DNA from: a candidate division Zixibacteria bacterium RBG_16_43_9
GTDB lineage: Bacteria > Zixibacteria > MSB-5A5 > RBG-16-43-9
Direction: 5' to 3'
DNA: 5,961 nt
Assembly: GCA_001775355.1 (NCBI GenBank)
Contig: MEWM01000039.1
Coordinates: forward strand, 4,705 to 10,665
Shown here: positions 1 to 4,810 of the stretch, piece by piece
How positions within the stretch are numbered: position 1 is the first letter of the stretch
Layout: every line of letters starts with the position of its first letter
Notes under the pieces: generated by a model
What the model saw: only the letters and a program-made list of their open reading frames with translations
What the model was told of the DNA's origin: nothing
Databases searched by the model: none
Translations under genes and position numbers: made by a program

Positions 1-1139
1 CCGCCATAATTTAAATTGGGCCAGAGATAACAACTGAAATCAGAATCTATTTTATCGAATTTGCCTGCGGAACGGGGGTTGCGATATTCAAGTAAAAAAT
101 ACTCACCCTGGGAGGGCTTTACAGGGAGCATATATAAAGAGCTGTCCTTGGTCGTCTCAATGTTGTAAATCACGACCGAGTTGTGAGTACCTGCGCTCGG
201 AACTAAAGGAGTAATCCAGCCGGCTAACTTCTTACTCCAGCCGCAAAGGTGAGAAGGAATTTCCGACCCGATCGAAAGTAGACCATAGCCATAATATCCC
301 ATAACGCACTGGTCGTTTACTGGATGATCATTGGCGTCGTTGGGTGTGTCAAAAGTGGAGACGTCCGTTTTCGAGTCGTAATCATACAGGTCAGGCAACC
401 CCACATTATGGGTTAATTCGTGACAGAACACCCGAATTTTATTCAATTTGCGTGCCCCTGAAAAACCCGGCGGGTAAAGGGAGTCGTGCAAAGGAAACGT
501 CTCAGGAGAAGTGTTCCATCTTGGGATTCGCATTCCATCGTAAGGTCCTGGTCCTGAGCCCAAAGGATAGACAAGGGCATAAGACCAAATATCGTAAAGA
601 TCCTGTGAATCCTCCTGTCCATTGCCAGAACGAATGAAAACGACTGCATCGACGTTGCCATCTTCATCCCCATCATATTTCGAGTAATCAATGACCGGGT
701 CCAGTATTGGAAACAATGACTCAAAATTAAAAGACGGCGTATAGAATCCGGCATTATACCAGTTTATCACGTCTCCGGTCACATTCAGTTTGCCGTAGGA
801 GACTTCATAGAAATAATCAGCCACTGACCCGCCGGGGTAAACGTTTCTTGAGAAAAGCATGCTGTCAAAAGTCGCTCTTGAATACGTCCCGTGCCGGTTA
901 GACCAATCGACCATAATAGCCAAGACTTTGAGAGTGTCAGCGGTAAAACGATATGATGCCATATTAACACTATCCTGATGTGTCAGCAGTGATACCGGAA
1001 TCTTTCCGAACTGCCTTTCAAGTTTTTCTTGAGGTATGTCCAGAATAATGCCCCTGGAAAGGTCGACCGAATAAGTAACACCAGGAACCGTCATTTCAAT
1101 AAACCCGAAAACAACGAGGACTTGAAACAATCTTCTCAT
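1..1139 (-). CDS. Secreted M6-family zinc metalloprotease, C-terminus cut by window edge
   Basis: One uninterrupted minus-strand frame runs from ATG at 1139 to the left edge, giving 379 visible residues and no stop. The N-terminus (MRRLF, then hydrophobic residues to about 14) looks like a Sec signal peptide, so the product is probably exported; an acidic residue (E15) just after the core makes the cleavage site unclear. The catalytic motif is HELTH at residues 240-244, continuing as NVGLPDLYD, an HExxHxxGxxD arrangement typical of M6 (immune inhibitor A-like) peptidases. Upstream, residues 156-164 (DGDEDGNVD) match the Asp-rich segment these domains carry before the active site. Downstream, VMGYYG around M280 resembles a Met-turn, and GEYFLLEYRN near the visible end fits the family. 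Family members often carry C-terminal adhesion or sorting domains, but any here lie outside the window. Substrate unknown. The gene is divergent from the barrel gene. Family assignment is firm; biological role is not. Confidence 0.9.
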   Translation of the reverse strand, partial: MRRLFQVLVVFGFIEMTVPGVTYSVDLSRGIILDIPQEKLERQFGKIPVSLLTHQDSVNMASYRFTADTLKVLAIMVDWSNRHGTYSRATFDSMLFSRNVYPGGSVADYFYEVSYGKLNVTGDVINWYNAGFYTPSFNFESLFPILDPVIDYSKYDGDEDGNVDAVVFIRSGNGQEDSQDLYDIWSYALVYPLGSGPGPYDGMRIPRWNTSPETFPLHDSLYPPGFSGARKLNKIRVFCHELTHNVGLPDLYDYDSKTDVSTFDTPNDANDHPVNDQCVMGYYGYGLLSIGSEIPSHLCGWSKKLAGWITPLVPSAGTHNSVVIYNIETTKDSSLYMLPVKPSQGEYFLLEYRNPRSAGKFDKIDSDFSCYLWPNLNYG

Positions 1140-1142
1140 AAT

Positions 1143-1148
1143 CTCTCC
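1143..1148 (-). promoter_or_regulatory. Ribosome binding site of the M6 peptidase gene
   Basis: GGAGAG on the minus strand, with the GGAG core 5 nt before the ATG at 1139. It supports that ATG, which is directly followed by the basic and hydrophobic start of a signal peptide. Confidence 0.7.
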
Positions 1149-1226
1149 GTATATGAGACTAAAGTTTAGATTCTTAATATAAACCTGCCAGGGCATTTAA
1201 CTCCAGCCTTACCATAAGCTAAAGAT

Positions 1227-1254
1227 AGTATAATGACAAAACCATAAAAATCAA
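1227..1254 (-). promoter_or_regulatory. Candidate sigma-70-type promoter for the M6 peptidase gene
   Basis: On the minus strand, TTGATT (1254-1249) is followed after 16 bp by TATACT (1232-1227). These match the TTGACA/TATAAT consensus at 4 of 6 and 5 of 6 positions. Directly upstream is a run of eight A (1263-1256), in the position of an UP element. Transcription would start near 1220, leaving a leader of about 80 nt. This is inference from the sequence only, and the organism's true promoter consensus is unknown. Confidence 0.4.
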
Positions 1255-1415
1255 GTTTTTTTTACTAGGTGCCTATTCCTTTTTGGCGTGCATTGCTATT
1301 AATCATCCCTTGCTGAATTCCTTGTTTCGTAACGGATTAGAATTATTTCTTAAACTAACACTTTATAAGGGTAATTCTGCCAATGATTTATTTCTTTAAG
1401 GTTTAAATATTAAGC

Positions 1416-1443
1416 TTGACTAACCGGGAAAAAGTAATAAAGT
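1416..1443 (+). promoter_or_regulatory. Candidate promoter for the outer-membrane barrel gene
   Basis: TTGACT (1416-1421), a 16-bp spacer, then TAAAGT (1438-1443), matching consensus at 5 of 6 and 4 of 6 positions. Transcription would begin around 1450, so the leader would be only some 14 nt and would start at or inside the hairpin that holds the start codon. A weaker alternative is TATAAG at 1364-1369, which lacks a good -35 box. Confidence 0.35.
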
Positions 1444-1447
1444 ATGG

Positions 1448-1464
1448 TTGAGCGGGGTGCTCAA
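1448..1464 (+). promoter_or_regulatory. Hairpin presenting the ribosome binding site and start codon of the barrel gene
   Basis: TTGAGC (1448-1453) and GCTCAA (1459-1464) form a perfect 6-bp stem around the loop GGGGT (1454-1458). The loop holds the only Shine-Dalgarno-like purine run before the gene, and the last stem base is the A of the ATG at 1464. A G-T pair (1447 with 1465) could extend the stem into the start codon. This could modulate translation; regulation is inference. Confidence 0.4.
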
Positions 1465-2204
1465 TGCGACTTTTCAGAAAGATTTTGCTTTTTTTAATGT
1501 TCTTATCATCTTTACCCATTTCTTATACGAGGGCAGAGTGGAAGATTCAGTTATTTCTTGGAAAATCTTTTACCTTAAAGAGCGACCTTAGACTTAAGCA
1601 GCCTTCAAGACAGAACGATCTTACATTTCATGATGTCAAGTATAGCGACGCCTCTTTCAAAACTCCTTTATATTATGGTTTAAGAGTAAGCTATTTTCCC
1701 ACCGGTTCTTCACATCTTGGATTAGAAGCTGAATTCATTCATGCCAAGATATACTCAGATGCTCAACAAGTAGTTCATGTTTCCGGGATAAGACAAGGGA
1801 AGCCTATGGACTCAGTCATAAGTCTTGGAGATATAGTACAAGGCTTTTCCATGAGCCACGGCTTGAATTTTTTATTTTTTAATTTAGTAGGCAGGGTTGG
1901 AACACTTAAAAACAAAAACGACCGATTGGACAAAATCGGACTTTATGGACGGGTAGGAATTGGTCCTTTAATTCCCCACACTGAAAGCGTTATCGGAGGG
2001 GAAGAAAAAGCACAGTACGAACTTCACGGACCAGCGTACCAGTTAGCTGTCGGCTCAGAAATAAATATCTGGGAAAAAATTGATCTTTTATTAGAATACA
2101 AATACACTTTCACCAATGCAAAAGGTATTAAGATTCCTTATGGACATGCTGAAACTGAACTCAAGACCAGCCATCTGGTTTTTGGAGTAGGAGGAAAATT
2201 TTAG
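1464..2204 (+). CDS. Outer-membrane beta-barrel protein, LpxQ (lipid A oxidase)-like
   Basis: A 246-residue protein with a clear Sec signal peptide: basic RLFRK, a hydrophobic stretch 7-19, and likely cleavage after TRA (residue 24). The mature part has alternating polar and hydrophobic residues, many Gly and aromatic residues, and ends in Phe, as outer-membrane barrels do. Several segments fit my recollection of the LpxQ-like barrel family: PLYYGLRVSYF (68-78), LGLEAEFIHAKIY (85-97), SHGLNFL (131-137), GRVGIGPLIPHTE (162-174), YELHGPAYQ (185-193) and LEYKY (210-214). LpxQ of rhizobia oxidises the proximal sugar of lipid A in the outer membrane; I do not claim that activity here. H93, H132 and H172 lie in the conserved-looking segments. 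The gene stands alone, divergent from the peptidase and convergent with the pterin operon, and it looks AT-richer than the operon. The start is fixed by the signal peptide, although the ribosome site is weak. Confidence 0.75.
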   Translation: MRLFRKILLFLMFLSSLPISYTRAEWKIQLFLGKSFTLKSDLRLKQPSRQNDLTFHDVKYSDASFKTPLYYGLRVSYFPTGSSHLGLEAEFIHAKIYSDAQQVVHVSGIRQGKPMDSVISLGDIVQGFSMSHGLNFLFFNLVGRVGTLKNKNDRLDKIGLYGRVGIGPLIPHTESVIGGEEKAQYELHGPAYQLAVGSEINIWEKIDLLLEYKYTFTNAKGIKIPYGHAETELKTSHLVFGVGGKF

Positions 2205-2210
2205 AGGGTT

Positions 2211-2233
2211 GTCAGGAGCACAGGGCTCCTGAC
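2211..2233. terminator. Perfect hairpin between convergent genes, possible bidirectional terminator
   Basis: GTCAGGAGC (2211-2219) and GCTCCTGAC (2225-2233) form a 9-bp perfect, GC-rich stem with loop ACAGG. It begins 7 nt after the barrel stop and lies 13 nt beyond the folE stop, so it could end transcripts from both sides. Neither flank has a T-run, so it is not a textbook intrinsic terminator. It might instead be a transcript-end stabiliser or one copy of a dispersed palindromic repeat. Confidence 0.5.
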
Positions 2234-2245
2234 CTACTACTACTA
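2234..2245. repeat. Short CTA trinucleotide tract, four units
   Basis: CTA repeated four times immediately after the hairpin, ending just before the folE stop codon. It is too short to be confidently called a variable microsatellite. Confidence 0.45.
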
Positions 2246-2246
2246 C

Positions 2247-2825
2247 TTAATGCTGTTGCCTATGTATTAAAGAAAGAAACTCCTGTCTGGTAACTGCTGA
2301 TTCGCGGAAGCTTCCTAAAACCGATGAGGTCACCATTATAGAATTCTGTTTTTCCACGCCTCTCATCATCATACATAGATGACGTGCCTCTATCATCACC
2401 CCTACGCCAATAGCGTCACTGGAATCTCGCACCGCATAGGCTATCTGCTCAGTCAACCTTTCCTGGAGTTGTAATCTCTTGGCATACATATCTGCCAGAC
2501 GTGCTAATTTACTGGCACCGAAGACTTTTCCCTTGGGAATGTAGCCGATATGACAACGTCCAAAAAAAGGCAGAAGATGATGTTCGCATAGACTGTAAAT
2601 CTCAATATCCTTTACTATGACCATGCTGTTTGTTTCCTGGGTAAAAAGCGCCTCATTGATCAGCTTTTTTCGGTCGACCCCGTAACCAGAGGTCAAGTAA
2701 GCCAGAGATTGAGCAACTCGCTCCGGAGTTTTTAAAAGTCCCTCTCGCTGCGGATCCTCTCCTAACTCTATCAAAAGCTCTTTTACCAGCTTCTCAATCT
2801 TATCAAAATCAATTTTTCTGTCCAT
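2247..2825 (-). CDS. folE: GTP cyclohydrolase I (type I, FolE)
   Basis: A 192-residue cytosolic enzyme that converts GTP to 7,8-dihydroneopterin triphosphate and formate, the first step of folate and tetrahydropterin synthesis. The N-terminal helix region includes the family segment [17 protein letters not shown] (22-38). The active site is complete: the CEHH motif at 80-83 supplies zinc ligands C80 and H83, and [11 protein letters not shown] (147-157) supplies the third ligand C151 and H149. These match E. coli C110, H113, C181 and catalytic H112/H179. This is therefore the zinc-dependent type I enzyme, not the FolE2 type. The length is slightly shorter than E. coli FolE, at the N-terminus. 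It is the last gene of the operon although it catalyses the first step. The ATG at 2825 lies inside the end of folK (17-nt overlap), with AAGGAG (2838-2833) 7 nt upstream, so translation is probably coupled to folK. Confidence 0.97.
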   Translation of the reverse strand: MDRKIDFDKIEKLVKELLIELGEDPQREGLLKTPERVAQSLAYLTSGYGVDRKKLINEALFTQETNSMVIVKDIEIYSLCEHHLLPFFGRCHIGYIPKGKVFGASKLARLADMYAKRLQLQERLTEQIAYAVRDSSDAIGVGVMIEARHLCMMMRGVEKQNSIMVTSSVLGSFRESAVTRQEFLSLIHRQQH

Positions 2826-3336
2826 CGATTATCTCCTTTTTCAAAAGCTCTGTGTAGTTATAAAGCGGCTGCATGCCCTCCCTTGAAAGGTTTAAAGCAA
2901 GTTTCTTTATGCGCAAATCTGACCCTGGCAGCACTAAGTCCGGATTCAGCTCGTACAGTGGTATAGCAAGATATGGACGGCTTGCTATCTGCGGATCAGG
3001 AAGAGTGAAATCATCCTTCTTTAATTCCAGGTCATCATATAAAATCAAATCCAGATCGATGGTCCGCGAAGCATATTTATCCCTGCTCCTTTTCCTGCCT
3101 AAATCCTTTTCTATCTTCCTTAACACTCTATTTTTTAACTCCTCTGGTGAAGCTTTAGTTTCAATTTCTACAACACAATTATAGTATGGGGGCTGCTTTA
3201 ACCCACCTTCTGGCTGAGTTTGATAAACAGTTGAGATTCCCAGGATATTCACTTTTTTTGACAATAGTCGAATTGCATTTTTGACGTTCTCAGCCGGATT
3301 GATGTTGGAGCCCACCCCGATAAATGCACGCACCAT
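2809..3336 (-). CDS. folK: 2-amino-4-hydroxy-6-hydroxymethyldihydropteridine pyrophosphokinase (HPPK, FolK)
   Basis: A 175-residue kinase that transfers pyrophosphate from ATP to 6-hydroxymethyl-7,8-dihydropterin, the step before dihydropteroate synthase. The N-terminal [10 protein letters not shown] (5-14) is the family opening. [12 protein letters not shown] (91-102) holds the two Mg-binding aspartates D94 and D96, matching E. coli D95 and D97. R81, R83, R91 and R120 fall at the positions of E. coli R82, R84, R92 and R121; Y88 takes the place of W89. At the ATP-site His115 position there is D114 in LPDP, which I believe is a known variant. The gene encodes FolK only, with no FolP or FolB fusion. 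ATG at 3336 follows the folB stop by 2 nt, with GAAGG 6 nt upstream inside folB. Its 3' end overlaps folE. Confidence 0.95.
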   Translation of the reverse strand: MVRAFIGVGSNINPAENVKNAIRLLSKKVNILGISTVYQTQPEGGLKQPPYYNCVVEIETKASPEELKNRVLRKIEKDLGRKRSRDKYASRTIDLDLILYDDLELKKDDFTLPDPQIASRPYLAIPLYELNPDLVLPGSDLRIKKLALNLSREGMQPLYNYTELLKKEIIDGQKN

Positions 3337-3338
3337 AG

Positions 3339-3695
3339 CTAACCTTCACGCTTTCTTTCGATCTCTACTCCCACACTCCGCGCAAAGCGAAGTGCTGAGG
3401 GCTTGTCAACTCTCACCTGTACCTGCATGACTCCTGGCTGTTCCAGGCAGATTTTAGCAATTGATTCAGCCAATGCCTCAAGCAGATAATATTTTGAGCT
3501 TTCCACCATTTTCAGGACTTTCTTTTTGAGTGCGCGGTAATCCACTGAGTCCTCAAATCTATCGCTCTTGGCAGCTTTACCCAGATCAGCAAAGATAACA
3601 AGGTTTATCACCACATCCTGCTTTTCTCGACGCTCCTCTTCGTTAATGCCGATAATACAGCGGGCAGAAAGGTCACTTATCAGGATTCGGTCCAT
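3339..3695 (-). CDS. folB: Dihydroneopterin aldolase (FolB)
   Basis: A 118-residue protein of normal family length that cleaves 7,8-dihydroneopterin to 6-hydroxymethyl-7,8-dihydropterin and glycolaldehyde, feeding FolK. Family residues are all present: GINEEERREKQ (16-26) with E21, Y53 in VDYRAL, E73 in LLEALAE (pterin-anchoring Glu), and the catalytic lysine K98 in VDKPSALRFARSVGVEI. The paralogue FolX (dihydroneopterin triphosphate epimerase) has the same fold, and the sequence alone does not fully separate the two; adjacency to folK favours FolB. ATG at 3695 lies within the end of the SDR gene (23-nt overlap), with GAAGGGG (3709-3703) 7 nt upstream, so translational coupling is likely. Confidence 0.93.
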   Translation of the reverse strand: MDRILISDLSARCIIGINEEERREKQDVVINLVIFADLGKAAKSDRFEDSVDYRALKKKVLKMVESSKYYLLEALAESIAKICLEQPGVMQVQVRVDKPSALRFARSVGVEIERKREG

Positions 3696-4443
3696 TACCG
3701 TACCCCTTCAAATGCAGACCACCATCCACATTGATGATCTGACCGGTTATGAAATCATTCTTGAGAAGATAGATTACTGCATTGGCAATATCATCCGGGT
3801 TACCGTGCCGTTTTAGAGGTACCGTCTGCATTAGCCTTTCAAGGTAGCGTTTATCCTTTCCGGGTGGAGGAAGTATCAACCCTGGAGCTATTCCATTTAC
3901 CGTAACCTCCGGGGCGAATTCCAGAGCCATCATTTTAGTCAAAATTGAAAGCAGGTGTTTGCTCAGAATATACGGTACATGCAGAAAGTCATATCCCTTT
4001 ATCCTGGCATCCAGCAGATTGATAATTTTCCCCCTTTTGGCCAATCGAGCGAATTCACGGCTCAAAACCAGAGGAACCCAGGCGTTCACCTGAATATGCA
4101 GCCTCAGGTCTTCAAAAGACATCTGTTTGAGTCTGCCGGGAAGAAAAACCGAAGCATTATTCACTAAAATATCCAGTGAGCCGGCAATCTTCAAGCTTCT
4201 GTGAATCAGACTATTGTATTCTCTTGAATTCTCAAAATCAGTCTTCACCAGCCAGGAGTTCACCTCATAATTAGCCAGCTCAGCGCATATTCTTTTCGCT
4301 TCCTCTCTGGAGCTGTTATAATGAATGACGACATTCACCCCTTCCCTGGCAAGGGCAAGGCATATCTCACGTCCAATCCGCTTAGATGCCCCGGTGACCA
4401 AGGCAGTCTTTCCCTTTAACTTTTCCTCTTTCATCCTGCTCAA
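3673..4443 (-). CDS. Pteridine reductase-type short-chain dehydrogenase (PTR1/FolM-like)
   Basis: A 256-residue Rossmann SDR, probably reducing dihydropterin or dihydrofolate with NADPH. The cofactor loop is TGASKRIG (17-24): Arg replaces the middle Gly of the classical TGxxxGxG, which is the pteridine-reductase signature TGxxxRxG. HYNSSREEA (41-49) resembles the NADPH-selecting loop of PTR1. NNAS (95-98) and the catalytic YILSK (Y158, K162) are present. The classical catalytic Ser position is D145 in NLLDARIKG, 13 residues before Tyr, the same as D181/Y194 of Leishmania PTR1. VNGIAPGLILPP (182-193) and DGGLHLKGYG at the C-terminus also fit. The coordinates use a TTG start (4443), which GGGAG precedes by 4 nt; the alternative ATG at 4434 removes only three residues. 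Flanking folate genes strongly support a pterin substrate. FolM (dihydromonapterin reductase) or a backup dihydrofolate reductase are the main options; I cannot choose between them. Confidence 0.87.
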   Translation of the reverse strand: MSRMKEEKLKGKTALVTGASKRIGREICLALAREGVNVVIHYNSSREEAKRICAELANYEVNSWLVKTDFENSREYNSLIHRSLKIAGSLDILVNNASVFLPGRLKQMSFEDLRLHIQVNAWVPLVLSREFARLAKRGKIINLLDARIKGYDFLHVPYILSKHLLSILTKMMALEFAPEVTVNGIAPGLILPPPGKDKRYLERLMQTVPLKRHGNPDDIANAVIYLLKNDFITGQIINVDGGLHLKGYGNGPNPDK

Positions 4444-4447
4444 GCTA

Positions 4448-4452
4448 CTCCC
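4448..4452 (-). promoter_or_regulatory. Ribosome binding site that bears on the SDR start choice
   Basis: GGGAG on the minus strand lies 4 nt before TTG (4443) and 13 nt before ATG (4434). The first spacing is short and the second long, so the start is ambiguous. TTG is slightly favoured by distance, ATG by codon type. Confidence 0.45.
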
Positions 4453-4470
4453 ATTCTGCTGATTTTCTGC

Positions 4471-4791
4471 TTAAACTAATAGATCTATCTTCGCCGCTAA
4501 AATGAAATCGTTCCGCGAGAGCCCGCCTATCTTGTTAGTGGAGAGTACTAACTTTACCTTGTTATAATAGATGCAGATATCCGGGTGATGATTCTGTCTT
4601 TCGGCTAAATCTGCTACTTTATTGACAAAAGCAATACTCCCTTTGAAATCCTTGAATTGAAATTCTCTCTCTATGGATTTTTCCCTGAGCGTCCATTCTG
4701 GGATCTGAACAAGCAGTTCCTTGACAGCATTGTCCGATAGAGAGTTTTCCCCGGTCATCACCGGCCTGCAGTTTTCATCTGTTAATTTCAT
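4471..4791 (-). CDS. phhB: Pterin-4a-carbinolamine dehydratase (PCD/DCoH family)
   Basis: A 106-residue single-domain protein of the usual family size. Known members dehydrate 4a-hydroxytetrahydropterin to quinonoid dihydropterin, recycling the cofactor of aromatic amino acid hydroxylases; some bacterial members serve other pterin roles. FKDFKGSIAFVNKVADLAE (46-64) and RQNHHPDI (65-72) are canonical, giving E64, H68, H69 and P70. Y76 and D95 also fit the published motif [EDKH]-x3-H-[HN]-[PCS]-x5,6-[YWF]-x9-[HW]-x8,15-D. The exception is residue 86, Asn (codon AAC) where His or Trp is expected; human H79 sits here. Activity may be reduced, or the motif may be more tolerant than stated. ATG at 4791 has a strong AAGGAG 5 nt upstream. 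It begins 19 nt after the flavoenzyme stop, and the SDR start follows its own stop by 27 nt. No hydroxylase partner is visible. Confidence 0.92.
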   Translation of the reverse strand: MKLTDENCRPVMTGENSLSDNAVKELLVQIPEWTLREKSIEREFQFKDFKGSIAFVNKVADLAERQNHHPDICIYYNKVKLVLSTNKIGGLSRNDFILAAKIDLLV

Positions 4792-4810
4792 TTTGTCTCC
4801 TTTTTGGCAA

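Larger units (their letters stand above)
1140..1463. other. Divergent intergenic region, 324 bp
   Basis: AT-rich spacer between two divergently transcribed genes for exported proteins. I see no credible coding frame or RNA gene. It holds candidate promoters for both sides (listed separately), an 8-T tract at 1256-1263, and two small inverted repeats: CTAAA-g-TTTAG at 1159-1169 and CCTG-c-CAGG at 1184-1192. Both repeats fall in the inferred leader of the M6 gene. They are too short to call operators without comparative data. Confidence 0.7.

Noticed and set aside
443..754. Open frames of about 100 codons on both strands within 344-970
   Set aside because: They are out of frame with, or antisense to, the M6 peptidase frame, which carries a signal peptide and HExxH motif and is continuous through the region.
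1229..1234. Perfect TATAAT on the plus strand as promoter for the barrel gene
   Set aside because: No acceptable -35 box at 15-19 bp and about 230 nt from the gene; the overlapping minus-strand TATACT has a better partner.
1247..1263. A-run and T-run as an intrinsic terminator
   Set aside because: The possible A/T stem has no GC pairs, and no gene ends nearby.
2234..2248. CTA tract as a phase-variable repeat
   Set aside because: Only four units, outside a coding frame except for the adjoining stop codon; trinucleotide slippage here would have little effect.
2873..3184. Plus-strand open frame across folK
   Set aside because: Antisense to folK, whose catalytic residues are all in the minus frame; no ribosome site or recognisable product.
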